From Gammaproteobacteria bacterium (GTDB lineage: Bacteria > Pseudomonadota > Gammaproteobacteria > Steroidobacterales > Steroidobacteraceae): 64,000 bases of DNA. Location of the stretch: contig JANXZG010000072.1 in assembly GCA_025355645.1 (NCBI GenBank), forward strand, positions 1-64,000, written 5' to 3'. Positions within the stretch are counted from its first letter, which is position 1, and the number at the start of each line of letters is the position of its first letter. A model generated the notes under the pieces. The model was given only the letters and a program-made list of their open reading frames with translations, was not told the DNA's origin and did no database searches. The translations under genes were made by a program, and so were the position numbers. Below, in pieces: positions 38,531 to 47,173 of this stretch.

Positions 38531-39795
38531 ATGAATAGCATGTCATGCCTGCGCCATACGCAATCTGTCGCCGCGGTGGGTATCTTGCTTGCCTGCGCCG
38601 TGGGTGCCCACGCCGCCGACACCTATAGCGCCGGCCAGCTGGCCATTCCGACGCTGACCAATGGACCGGCCACATATTCCAATGTGGTAGTTACGCTAGG
38701 GGGCATCACCAGTGGCCCACCGGTTTCCGCTGCCATCTCGAACGTGGACAGCTTCGATATTGGGACCGGTCAGATCACCATACCTGCCGTCCAAGTGGGC
38801 GCAACTACTTTTTTAACGCGGCCGTCACCGTTGCGAGCCTGATATCCATCGGGTCCGTCAGTGGTGCCGACAGTTTTGACGGCACGGATCTGACCGTCAG
38901 TTACGTGCAGGTCGGAAATTCGTTCTTTCGCAATGCGATCGTTACGGTCAACAGCATCGTCAGCATCGCCGGGGGTATGCCAACAGCGGCGTGGGATACC
39001 TACAATGGTAGCGATGGCCAGCTGAGGATCCCGGCAGTTCAGGTTGGCGCCAGAGTGTTCACCAATGTAACGGTCCAGGTTAAGGGGGTCGTGTCGGTGG
39101 GCACTGTTCAGGGAACAGCGCAGACGATCACCTATACGGCGCCCACTGCGCCATTTATTTCCATCGGATCGTCGACGTCCATCAGCGCTACGACCAATGG
39201 AGGCCTGCCAACCACTTTCGTTGTGACCACACCGCAGACCTGTGCGGTGGTCGCCAATTCCGCACAACTGCAGAATTTCTTTGTTGCCTATGCCGGGGCG
39301 GGTCTCGGTGGGAATCTGTTGCTGAGCGGCGTGCCGGTGGACACCAACATCTTCGAGATTGACTCCGTCTCCGGCAGTTTGGGCGGTCATCCAATCGGTA
39401 TGCTACCAACATCGAACGCGGGCACTTTTAATGGCATTCCCTATCCGGTCTTCACGTCTGCCGGCGGCTTAGCGTACGACAACATTTTCTACGCTACTGG
39501 CGCTCCAAACATGGACCAGGCGGGACTCGGTATGCAGGTTTCGGGTTCTGAATTCAACTTGTACTTCGTTTCCGGGCTTAGCTATTTGTACACCAACGAC
39601 GTAATTGGTAATCAAAAACCGCCCTATATTCCCATAACGTCCTTCTTCGCAGCGGAAGTCGATGGGCTGGTTGGGCTCGCGGGCGGCACTTGTAAAGTTA
39701 TTGCGTTCCAAAACGGCAATTACAACCTCGGTACTGGCTTCGCGAGCGCGACGCCAGCCCTGCTTAGCATCCCGGTAGAGATCTTGCTGCCGTAG
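38531..39795 (+). pseudogene. Exported repeat protein, frameshifted in a T6 run
   Basis: The reading starts at ATG 38531 after GAAGGG and gives a signal peptide ending GAHAAD. Repeats with the pattern IPxVQVGxxxFxNxxVTV follow, seen at residues about 40, 80, 115 and 150 once the frames are joined. The frame breaks at a run of six T (38809-38814). Seven T would give TTFFNAAVTVASLISIG and run through to 39795, a protein of about 422 residues. The second part has an exported domain (FFVAYAGAGLGGNLLLSGVP, FNLYFVSGLSYLYTNDV) of unknown role. A homopolymer loss is the simplest cause, whether in the cell or in sequencing. The 3' end overlaps the convergent ferredoxin-like gene by 32 bases. Confidence 0.65.
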
Positions 39796-40504
39796 TTGCG
39801 GCGCTCAGAAACGCGCGCATGTGAAAGCGCATCTGATCCTCGTTATAGCGGGATCGGGTGCCGACCGGACAGGCACGGCGGGCAAGGCAGCCGCCGTTGC
39901 GGCATGCCGATCCTGCATTGCTTGACACATGATGCGTGCATGCCTGCACATCGAAGAGGCCCGGCCGAAACGCGCCGACCGGACAGCCGGTCAGGCACGG
40001 TTTCGCCGCGCAGGCATCGCAGGGATTTGCCAAGGGCACGGCGTCGGGCAGCGCGATGCGGTAGTTAAAAATCAGCGCGCCGCGATAGGCATGCCAGAGT
40101 CCCCATGACGGGTGTATCAGCAGGCCAATCGGACTGCGGTGCACAGGCTCGCTGTTCAGCGCGAGCTGTTGGAACGGCAATAAGTAGTGCTCGCCATTTG
40201 GATAGACATCCGCAGCGCCGAACTCGTGCGCAAGTGCGCCAATAACCCGTCGCGACCAGCGATCGAGCGGATGCGGCCAGCCGTCCTTTGCTTCTACCGA
40301 GCGCCGGAAGTGCTGCCATTGCTCACTTCCTGTGAAGCCCAGCAAAACCAGGGTTTCGGCATTTACATCAGGCAATTCCCGATTGAATTCGCCCGGCGCC
40401 GGATGATAGGCGCCGCGCACGGCAAGGCCGACTGCGGGCGTGCGCCGGCAGATCGCATCGAAGCTTGCCAACGGTCCGGCGCTGCTTGAATCTTGGGTGG
40501 GCAT
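39764..40504 (-). CDS. Ferredoxin-like protein with two [4Fe-4S]-type cysteine clusters
   Basis: This 246-residue protein starts at ATG 40504; the frame is open six codons further to a TTG. An N-terminal segment of about 140 residues has no recognised domain. The C-terminal part has CDACAAKPCLTGCPVGAF and CRNGGCLARRACPVG, two cysteine sets like those of 8-Fe ferredoxin domains in QueG-like and related reductases. The family is usually annotated only as 4Fe-4S protein. It is divergent from the aldehyde dehydrogenase gene with just 20 bases between start codons, so promoters must overlap coding sequence. Confidence 0.72.
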   Translation of the reverse strand: MPTQDSSSAGPLASFDAICRRTPAVGLAVRGAYHPAPGEFNRELPDVNAETLVLLGFTGSEQWQHFRRSVEAKDGWPHPLDRWSRRVIGALAHEFGAADVYPNGEHYLLPFQQLALNSEPVHRSPIGLLIHPSWGLWHAYRGALIFNYRIALPDAVPLANPCDACAAKPCLTGCPVGAFRPGLFDVQACTHHVSSNAGSACRNGGCLARRACPVGTRSRYNEDQMRFHMRAFLSAATTAARSLPGC

Positions 40505-40524
40505 CTTTGAGACTGGGCGCAAGT

Positions 40525-41922
40525 ATGCAGCAGATTCTGATCAATGGGGCATGGGTCGACGCGCGCGAAGGACCGCCCCTTGAAATCGTGAACCCGGCCA
40601 CGCTCGAGCGCTTGGGGACGGTGGCGAACTGTGGTGCGCGCGGCGTCGCGCTCGCGGTCGGCGCGGCTGGCGCGGCACTTCCCGGATGGCACGCTCTTGG
40701 CGCATCACAAAGAGCTTCATTGCTGCGCGAGATTGCCGTCCGGGTCCGTACGCGGCTGCGCGAGCTGGCAAAGCTGCTGACCGAGGAGAGCGGCAAGCCG
40801 CTGTGCGAGTCCAGCGATTGCGTGGAGGCGGTCGCTGCCCTGTTTGAGGGCGGCGCCGCGCTCGCGGAGAGCGGCGTCGCGCAAGCTCCCGCGGGCGTTG
40901 TCGCCGCGATCACGCCCTTTAATTTTCCGCTGCTTTTCATGGCCAGCGCGATCGCATCGACACTCGCTGCCGGGCGCACCATCGTCTGCAAGCCGGCGCA
41001 GCAGAACCCTCTGGCGTGCCTGCGGCTAGTCGACAGCTTCCAGGGATTGCCTGCGGGTGTGATCAACCTCGTCACTGGTGGACCTGATACGGGCGCTGCG
41101 CTGGCGACGCATCCTGACATCACGCATGTGAAGTTCACCGGTTCGGTTGAGGTCGGCACGGCTATTGCGGCGGCGGCCACGACCTCAAACCGGTGCGTCG
41201 AGCTCGAGCTTGGGTGCGTGGGTGCGCTGGTGGTGTGCAGGGATGCCGATCTTGATGTCACGGTGCCCGCGCTCGCTTGGGCCAGGCTCTTCAATGGGGG
41301 GCAGGTGTGCACCTCGGGCAAGCATATCTATGTCGAGCGCTCGATAGCGGCGGATTTCGTGGAGCGCATGCATCAATGTATCGGTTTTCTCGACGTCGAT
41401 GATCCGCTCAAACGACCGACGGATCTCGGGCCGCTGATTTCCCTTGCGTCTGCGCATCGGGTCGAGGACCAGGTGGGGCGCGCGCTGCGCGAGGGCGCTA
41501 AGCTGATCCTGGGCGGCCGCCGGTTCCGCCCGTCGGGATTACCCGGCCATTTTTTCCAGCCAACGATCCTGGCGGACGTTCCTGAGGCCGGCGTCCCCGT
41601 GCGCGAGGAAATACTGGGACCCGTCGTGACGGTCACCCCGTTTGCGGACCTACCGGAGGCCATCCTTCGATGCGCCAGGGCCCCGCGCTGTCCCATCGCG
41701 CTCTATACTGGCGATCCGCATGGGGCGTTAAGATTGCTGAAGGAGGCCGCGGCGCGCGAGTTCCGGATCAACGGTCCGAGCGGCGGCGCGATGGGTCCTT
41801 TTGGTGGTATTTACCACGGCGAGGTTCGCCGCCTGCTCGACGCTGCATCAGCGCACGATATGGCGGTTAGCGTGGAACGAAAGGCGTGGTGGTTTCCGTA
41901 CCGGGCGCGCGAGATCGCGTAG
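40525..41922 (+). CDS. NAD(P)-dependent aldehyde dehydrogenase
   Basis: A 465-residue ALDH-superfamily enzyme. Predicted catalytic residues are C262 (GGQVCTSGKHIYV) and E228 (ELELGCVG). The coenzyme-binding segment ITPFNFPLLFMASAIASTLA, KPAQQNP and FTGSVEVG are also present. The C-terminal FRINGPSGGAMGPFGGIYHGE fits succinate-semialdehyde-type members better than betaine aldehyde ones, but the substrate is not predictable. The motif normally ELGG is ELGC here, a mild deviation. The start was set at ATG 40525; a longer frame from 40465 would overlap the divergent gene. Confidence 0.88.
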   Translation: MQQILINGAWVDAREGPPLEIVNPATLERLGTVANCGARGVALAVGAAGAALPGWHALGASQRASLLREIAVRVRTRLRELAKLLTEESGKPLCESSDCVEAVAALFEGGAALAESGVAQAPAGVVAAITPFNFPLLFMASAIASTLAAGRTIVCKPAQQNPLACLRLVDSFQGLPAGVINLVTGGPDTGAALATHPDITHVKFTGSVEVGTAIAAAATTSNRCVELELGCVGALVVCRDADLDVTVPALAWARLFNGGQVCTSGKHIYVERSIAADFVERMHQCIGFLDVDDPLKRPTDLGPLISLASAHRVEDQVGRALREGAKLILGGRRFRPSGLPGHFFQPTILADVPEAGVPVREEILGPVVTVTPFADLPEAILRCARAPRCPIALYTGDPHGALRLLKEAAAREFRINGPSGGAMGPFGGIYHGEVRRLLDAASAHDMAVSVERKAWWFPYRAREIA

Positions 41923-42214
41923 TCGTGATACTTAACGAGTCAGTTTCTGCGGCAGCCGCTGAAGATCGCTGAGCTCGCCTTACTGCCCGTCGGGCCGACC
42001 GAACCTGAGCATCATGTCCAGGTCAATTGGTAGCGCAATTGGCTGCTGATCGCGCTTTGCGGTATCGGAGTTTGGCAATCGAACTTCTCGGCAGAGTGAA
42101 ACTCTCAGTAATAGCAAAACCGGGCCATCTATTGCAGCAACTGTGCGCCATTCGATACCATGCCCACCCACCATCAGGTCGTGGCGTCATTGCCGCGCCA
42201 CTCAAGGATCCTTC

Positions 42215-43615
42215 ATGAATTTGGCTAAGGGAACATTTTGGCAGACGCTTGTCCTGACCATGGCGGGGGCCTGCCTCGTGTCGAGCTGTCATCACCGTAG
42301 TTCGAGCGCCGCTACCGCGGTGCCGCGATACAGCATATCGGTCTCCGTGAGTGGTCTCGCCGGCTCGGGTCTTGTATTGCTGAACAATGGTACCGACTCC
42401 CTGACGGTCACGGCCTCCGGCGCGACCGCCTTCTCGACCAGCATCGCCGATTTCAGTACCTACGCCGTGGCGGTCGTGACCCAGCCTTCCGCGCCGGCGC
42501 AGATCTGCAGCGTCATCAATGGCACCGGCATCGTTGAAGGCGTTGCGGTGACGGTTCCGGTCTCCTGCGGCACGGTCGGTACCCAGGTGGGCCGGTTTGC
42601 CTACGTGGTCAACGGGGCCGCCGAGAGTGTGTCCGGGTATGCCGTTAACTCAACGACGGGTGCGCTGACCGAGTTGGTCCATTCGCCACTGGCCATTCCG
42701 GGCGCCGTTTCTTTGCGCCAGGCGCTAATCGATCCCTCCGGCAGTTTTCTGTACCTGCTCGACAGTGGCGCCGACCGGGTCTTTGCGTACAAAATTAACC
42801 AGAGCGCGGGCGGTGCCGTTCCAGTCAGCGGCTCTCCGTTTCTTACCGGCAATACGCCGGTATCCATGACCTTTGATTACACCGGCGCGTACCTGTATGT
42901 CGCGAACAATGGCGACAACACCATTTCGGCCTACACCGTGACGATTGCCACGGGCGAGCTTGCGCCAATAATCGGCTCACCATTTAAAATTTCGGGCGTG
43001 AATCCCGCGCCGCGACAGATCGTTGCCTCCGGTGCCTACCTGTTTGCGGCCGACTTCAATACCAGCTCTATCGATGTATTCTCAATCGGCATGGGCACCG
43101 GGGGGGTGCTTAAAGAACTCAGCAACGGATCGCCTTTTGCAACCGATACGGGACCGTATAGCCTCGCGATCGACCCGACCGGATCGGTTCTCTACACCGC
43201 CAATACCGGGCCCGCAAATGCAGGTAGCATCTCGGCGTTCACGCTCGATCTGAGCAGCGGGATATTGACGCCAGTTGCCGGCAATCCGTTGGCGATTCCA
43301 GTGATCAACAACATCACCATCGATTCGCAAAGCCGGTATCTCTTTGTGACCGAGGCTGCGGGCGTGGCGCTCTATCCAATCGTCAACCGCGCGATCGGCG
43401 CGCTGGGCGCGCCCGTAGCAGGCTCGCCTTTTGTCACCGGCGTGAATCCCTTCTCGGTCACCCTCGATCTGGCCGATGAGTTTGTGTATGTGGCCAATGA
43501 GGGATCGGCGAACGTATCGGAATTCACGTTTTCGCCGGCGACCGGCGCGCTGACCGCGGTTGCTGGCTCTCCGGTTTCCTCGCAGGCCGGGCCCAATTCG
43601 ATCCAGATTCAATAA
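42215..43615 (+). CDS. Lipoprotein with lactonase/YVTN-type beta-propeller
   Basis: This 466-residue protein has a lipoprotein signal, with lipobox VSSC, and starts at ATG 42215, preceded by AAGGATCC. An exported beta domain of about 110 residues comes first (ISVSVSGLAGSGLVLLNNG, an Ig-like or carboxypeptidase-like fold). Seven-bladed propeller repeats follow (FAYVVNGAAESVSGYAVN, FLYLLDSGADRVFAYKIN, YLYVANNGDNTISAYTV, FVYVANEGSANVSEFTF). They resemble 6-phosphogluconolactonase and surface YVTN proteins, but lack evidence of an active site. It is probably a surface scaffold. No partner gene is evident. Confidence 0.8.
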   Translation: MNLAKGTFWQTLVLTMAGACLVSSCHHRSSSAATAVPRYSISVSVSGLAGSGLVLLNNGTDSLTVTASGATAFSTSIADFSTYAVAVVTQPSAPAQICSVINGTGIVEGVAVTVPVSCGTVGTQVGRFAYVVNGAAESVSGYAVNSTTGALTELVHSPLAIPGAVSLRQALIDPSGSFLYLLDSGADRVFAYKINQSAGGAVPVSGSPFLTGNTPVSMTFDYTGAYLYVANNGDNTISAYTVTIATGELAPIIGSPFKISGVNPAPRQIVASGAYLFAADFNTSSIDVFSIGMGTGGVLKELSNGSPFATDTGPYSLAIDPTGSVLYTANTGPANAGSISAFTLDLSSGILTPVAGNPLAIPVINNITIDSQSRYLFVTEAAGVALYPIVNRAIGALGAPVAGSPFVTGVNPFSVTLDLADEFVYVANEGSANVSEFTFSPATGALTAVAGSPVSSQAGPNSIQIQ

Positions 43616-43699
43616 AAGTCCGAGCGCAGGCTATAGCTGCGCGGCAGAGCCGGGGCGCAGCCGCAAGGCCCTGACGCCGTGATACCGAGGAGTGAGCAC

Positions 43700-44419
43700 A
43701 TGGCCGAGCAGGACGCCCCGAGCTATCCCGTCGATGCGATGAATCGCGTCAAGCGTCGCCAGGAGCGCGGCTTCTATGATCACGCTGCAGTGCATGCGGT
43801 GCTGGACGCCGCTGCCATGTGTCACGTCTCCTATGTCATCGATGGTCAACCGTTTTGCACGCCCACTCTATTCTGGCGCGAGGGCAGCCGGCTTTACTGG
43901 CACGGCAGCAATGCGAGCCGCATGCTGCGTAACCTCTCGGAAGGGGAGCCAACCTGCCTCACGGTCACGCATCTGGATAGCCTGGTGCTGGCGCGTTGCG
44001 GCTTTAATCACTCGGCCGATTATCGCTCGGTGATGGCCTACGGACATGCGCGCCTGGTCGAGGACTCGGCAGAGAAAAGTCGGGCTCTTTTCATGATGGT
44101 GGACCGGTTCTTTCCTGGCCGTACCGCGCAACTTCGCGAAACCGCGTCGCAGGAAATCAACGCAACCACGGTGGTCATGATGGACATCGAGCGCGCATCG
44201 GCCAAGATCCGCTCGAAAGGCGTCGCCGATGATGACGAGGACTACCTGCTGCCGATATACGCGGAGCGCTTGCCCGTGCAATTGGTCATGGGCAGCCCTG
44301 AGCCCTGTCCACGCCTGCACGCAAACGTTGTGCGCCCGGCGAACCTCGCAGGGTATCGCGCCGGCAGGCGGCTCGAAGACGCAGTGGCCGAGGCGCACGC
44401 CGCAGCCTATACGGACTGA
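43700..44419 (+). CDS. Pyridoxamine 5'-phosphate oxidase-family flavin/nucleotide-binding protein
   Basis: This 239-residue protein starts at ATG 43700, after GAGGAG. It has the split-barrel flavin-binding fold of the PNPOx-like family: RVKRRQERGFYDHAAVHAVLD, HVSYVIDGQPFCTPTLFWR, LYWHGSNASRML, TVTHLDSLVLARCGFNHSADYRSVMAYG. These fit the 'flavin-nucleotide-binding' group, also close to nitroimidazole-resistance proteins. It may reduce or bind FMN. It appears monocistronic. Confidence 0.82.
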   Translation: MAEQDAPSYPVDAMNRVKRRQERGFYDHAAVHAVLDAAAMCHVSYVIDGQPFCTPTLFWREGSRLYWHGSNASRMLRNLSEGEPTCLTVTHLDSLVLARCGFNHSADYRSVMAYGHARLVEDSAEKSRALFMMVDRFFPGRTAQLRETASQEINATTVVMMDIERASAKIRSKGVADDDEDYLLPIYAERLPVQLVMGSPEPCPRLHANVVRPANLAGYRAGRRLEDAVAEAHAAAYTD

Positions 44420-44542
44420 GACTACGCCTACACCGCTGCCGTCGCCTTCTCACGCATGGCCGTGGAACCGAGACAGCGCCGCCGGTGACGGCAATGAAAT
44501 CTCCAGTGCTGCACGGATCGCTTTCAGCTTTAGTCGTAGTGC

Positions 44543-44968
44543 CTACAGGTCGATGACCGTGAAGCCTTCGCGGCGCGCGGCGCTCGAGAGCCTGCCATCG
44601 AGGCATACGATTTCAAATGCCGTTGTGTCGTGATCGGCTGCAATCAGCGCCGCCGCCAGTTGTAGGCTATCGGCGGCGCGCATGGAATGTACCCGCAGCA
44701 ATCGTTCCGCGGTCTGGCGCACCGCATCCGATGGCATGATCTCGTGCCAGCTTTCGGATAGTTCTCGCGTTGCGACCAGCGCGCCGGCGATCTCCTCCGC
44801 GCTCAGCAGCTTCTCGCGTTCGCGGCGCGCGAGCGCTGAGGATATTTCGACCGTGGTTCCCCACCATGCAAGAATTTCCGCGTCTTGATCGAGCAGCTCC
44901 AGCAGGCGTAGGCGCGGAGACTGGTTCGCCAGCAACGGAATGATGGCCGATGCGTCCCAAAACCTCAC
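44543..44968 (-). CDS. vapC: VapC-type PIN-domain toxin
   Basis: A 141-residue PIN ribonuclease starting at GTG 44968. The four acidic residues of the metal site are in place: D5 (WDASAI), E41 (VEISSAL), D100 (AADSLQL) and D124 (CLDGRL). It would cut an RNA target, typically initiator tRNA or rRNA loops, when freed from antitoxin. The antitoxin gene ends 13 bases upstream, as is usual for the class. Confidence 0.9.
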   Translation of the reverse strand: MRFWDASAIIPLLANQSPRLRLLELLDQDAEILAWWGTTVEISSALARREREKLLSAEEIAGALVATRELSESWHEIMPSDAVRQTAERLLRVHSMRAADSLQLAAALIAADHDTTAFEIVCLDGRLSSAARREGFTVIDL

Positions 44969-44981
44969 GAGCCGTCACGCT

Positions 44982-45278
44982 TCATTTATCGTCTGCGCGA
45001 TCTTTCAATAATTCGTCAAGGATGCGGGTGGAGGCGGGCAGGGGCGAGGCGAGCGTCTTGCGAAGGTCGGCCGCGGTGCGGCGGGCCACGGGCATGCGCG
45101 TTATACCCTGGGCAGCCAGCAGCGCCAGCCGATCGGAGCTCCTGCCACTCGACTCGATGCGCTCGAGCCGTGCGATCGGTACATTGCGATCATAGATCAC
45201 GACAGCGTGACCGGATCGGACCTTACGCAAGTAAGCACTGAGGTTGTCCTTCAGGCGCGACACGGTGGCCTTTTCCAT
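44982..45278 (-). CDS. Phd/YefM-type antitoxin
   Basis: This 98-residue protein starts at ATG 45278. Residues 1-40 (MEKATVSRLKDNLSAYLRKV, then SGHAVVIYDRNVPIARLERI) match the DNA-binding fold of Phd/YefM antitoxins. The C-terminal half (RTAADLRKTLASPLPASTRI) would wrap the PIN toxin. An upstream extension of the frame is ignored, as it covers the operator region. The gene lies directly before vapC on the same strand, and the start overlaps a palindrome and a candidate promoter described separately. Confidence 0.88.
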   Translation of the reverse strand: MEKATVSRLKDNLSAYLRKVRSGHAVVIYDRNVPIARLERIESSGRSSDRLALLAAQGITRMPVARRTAADLRKTLASPLPASTRILDELLKDRADDK

Positions 45279-45298
45279 ATGGCCATTATAGCCATATG
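45276..45298. promoter_or_regulatory. Palindromic operator candidate of the toxin-antitoxin pair
   Basis: CATATGGC (45276-45283) and GCCATATG (45291-45298) form a perfect 8-bp inverted repeat around CATTATA. The left arm contains the antitoxin start codon, and the spacer holds TATAAT on the minus strand. Phd-type antitoxins commonly repress their own promoter through such repeats; binding here is inferred. Confidence 0.65.
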
Positions 45299-45312
45299 AC
45301 TTCTTAATGCAA
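45285..45312 (-). promoter_or_regulatory. Candidate sigma-70 promoter, possibly leaderless
   Basis: On the minus strand TATAAT lies at 45290-45285. TTGCAT, 16 bases upstream (about 45312-45307), could serve as a weak -35. A start about seven bases after the -10 would fall on the A of the antitoxin ATG, giving mRNA with no leader. No ribosome site precedes the ATG, which agrees. Confidence 0.5.
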
Positions 45313-45376
45313 TCCGTTATGAGCTCAGATCGAGGCGGCCTTTTCCTGCGTTCAGCGTGCTCGGTACGATCCGGCC

Positions 45377-47170
45377 ATGGACCAACAGTCGAATACCTTG
45401 CGGCGCCCGCTCGATGCCGGACAGCAGGACCAGCTCGCAGCATTGCTGGGCGAGCTTGATCCCCAGGCGCTTAACTGGGTCAGCGGCTATGTTGCGGGTC
45501 TCGCCGCCGAGCGCGCGTGCGCGGTAGCCCCGCGCGCACAGGCCGAGATCGCCCCGCGAGTACTCGTGCTGTACGGCTCGCAGACGGGCAATGGCCGGCG
45601 CGTCGCCGAACGGCTGGGCCGAAGCCTGGAAGCGGCTGGCCTGAATGCGCAGGTCACCACGATGGCAGACTTTCCAAGCCGCCGCCTGATCGAGGAGCGC
45701 ATTGTCTATCTTGTGGCGAGCACGCACGGCGATGGCGATGCGCCGGACGATGCGCGCCCGCTAATGGACTACCTGTTCGGGCGCCAGGCGCCGCGACTGG
45801 AGAATCTGGCCTACGCGGTACTTGCGCTTGGCGATTCGAGCTATCCGAGGTTTTGTGAGGCCGGCCGCAGGCTCGATGTACGCCTGGCGGAGCTTGGCGC
45901 AAGGCGGCTCGCCGCACGAGCCGATTGCGATGTCGATATCGAGACGAAGGCCGCCTCCTGGCTCGAGCAGGCGATCAGTACGGCGCGCGCCGAGACGGGC
46001 GGCGTGGCGCCGCGGCTCACCGTGGTCAGCCCATTGCGGGCCGCTCCGGCGCCGCCAATCTCTCGGGAAAACCCAGTCGAGATCGAGGTGTTTGCCAACC
46101 AGCGCATCAGCGCCCGCGATGCCGAGCGCGACGTCCGTCATCTGGAACTCGCGCTGCCGGCGGGGCGGATGGAATACGAGCCGGGCGATGCGCTTGGCGT
46201 CTGGGTCGACAATCCGGCGGCGGCGGTGATGCGCGTGATTGAGCTCTGCGGACTCGATGCGTCGACCCCGGTGGCGGTCGACGGCGCTGCTCACCCGCTG
46301 CAGATCTGGCTCAGCCAACGGCGCGAGGTGACTCGCCTGGGGCGTACATTGATCGAGCGGCTCGCCAACCTCACGCAACATGCCGAGCTTCGCGCCTGGC
46401 TTGCACCGGGAGGGGCGCGCGAGCTTCGTCGCGCACTGAAGGAGTTGCAGGTTGCCGACGTACTGAAGCGCTTTCCTTCGACCTGGGATCCGGAGAGCCT
46501 GATTCGCGCACTGCATCCGCTGTCGCCGCGCCTGTATTCGATCGCATCGAGCCGGCGCGAGGTCGGCAACGAGGCGCACCTGACGGTTGCCGTGGTTGAG
46601 TACGAGCGCGACGGTGAGCCGCGTGTCGGTGCCGCTTCTTCGCAACTTTCAGATCTACCCACAGGCGCGAAGGTGCGCGCGTACTTAGAGCCGAATCCGC
46701 GCTTTCATCTGCCGGCCGATGGCAGGCGCGACCTGATCATGATCGGGCCAGGTACCGGCGTCGCGCCGTTCCGGGGATTTGTGCAGGCGCGCATTGCAGA
46801 TGGCGCACCGGGGCGCAACTGGCTCATTTTTGGCGGCCGTCGTCGCGAGAACGATTTCCTGTACCAGGTCGAATGGCTCGACGCACTGAAGAAGCGGCAT
46901 CTGCACCGCCTGGACGTAGCATTCTCACGTGACCAGCCGAATAAGATCTATGTGCAGGACCGCATGCGCGAGCAGGGCGCGGAACTCTTTGCCTGGCTTG
47001 AGGGCGGCGCCCATTTGTATGTCTGCGGCGATGCCGAGCATATGGCGCCGGACGTAGAGGCGGCGCTGCTGGAGATCATCGCCGAACATGGCAAGCGCTC
47101 TACAGATGCTGCGCGCGAGTACCTGGCCGATATGCTCGCGCAACGCCGCTATGCGCGGGACGTTTACTAG
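45377..47170 (+). CDS. cysJ: Sulfite reductase flavoprotein (alpha) subunit
   Basis: A 597-residue diflavin reductase that passes electrons from NADPH through FAD and FMN to CysI. It has an N-terminal flavodoxin domain with [15 protein letters not shown] (residues 66-80), an FAD-binding domain with RLYSIASS (about 384) and an NADPH domain with [12 protein letters not shown] (about 456), ending ARDVY, with the aromatic last residue usual for the family. It starts at ATG 45377, divergent from the toxin-antitoxin pair with about 100 bases between. cysI starts three bases after its stop, forming an operon with cysG. Confidence 0.95.
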   Translation: MDQQSNTLRRPLDAGQQDQLAALLGELDPQALNWVSGYVAGLAAERACAVAPRAQAEIAPRVLVLYGSQTGNGRRVAERLGRSLEAAGLNAQVTTMADFPSRRLIEERIVYLVASTHGDGDAPDDARPLMDYLFGRQAPRLENLAYAVLALGDSSYPRFCEAGRRLDVRLAELGARRLAARADCDVDIETKAASWLEQAISTARAETGGVAPRLTVVSPLRAAPAPPISRENPVEIEVFANQRISARDAERDVRHLELALPAGRMEYEPGDALGVWVDNPAAAVMRVIELCGLDASTPVAVDGAAHPLQIWLSQRREVTRLGRTLIERLANLTQHAELRAWLAPGGARELRRALKELQVADVLKRFPSTWDPESLIRALHPLSPRLYSIASSRREVGNEAHLTVAVVEYERDGEPRVGAASSQLSDLPTGAKVRAYLEPNPRFHLPADGRRDLIMIGPGTGVAPFRGFVQARIADGAPGRNWLIFGGRRRENDFLYQVEWLDALKKRHLHRLDVAFSRDQPNKIYVQDRMREQGAELFAWLEGGAHLYVCGDAEHMAPDVEAALLEIIAEHGKRSTDAAREYLADMLAQRRYARDVY

Positions 47171-47173
47171 GAC

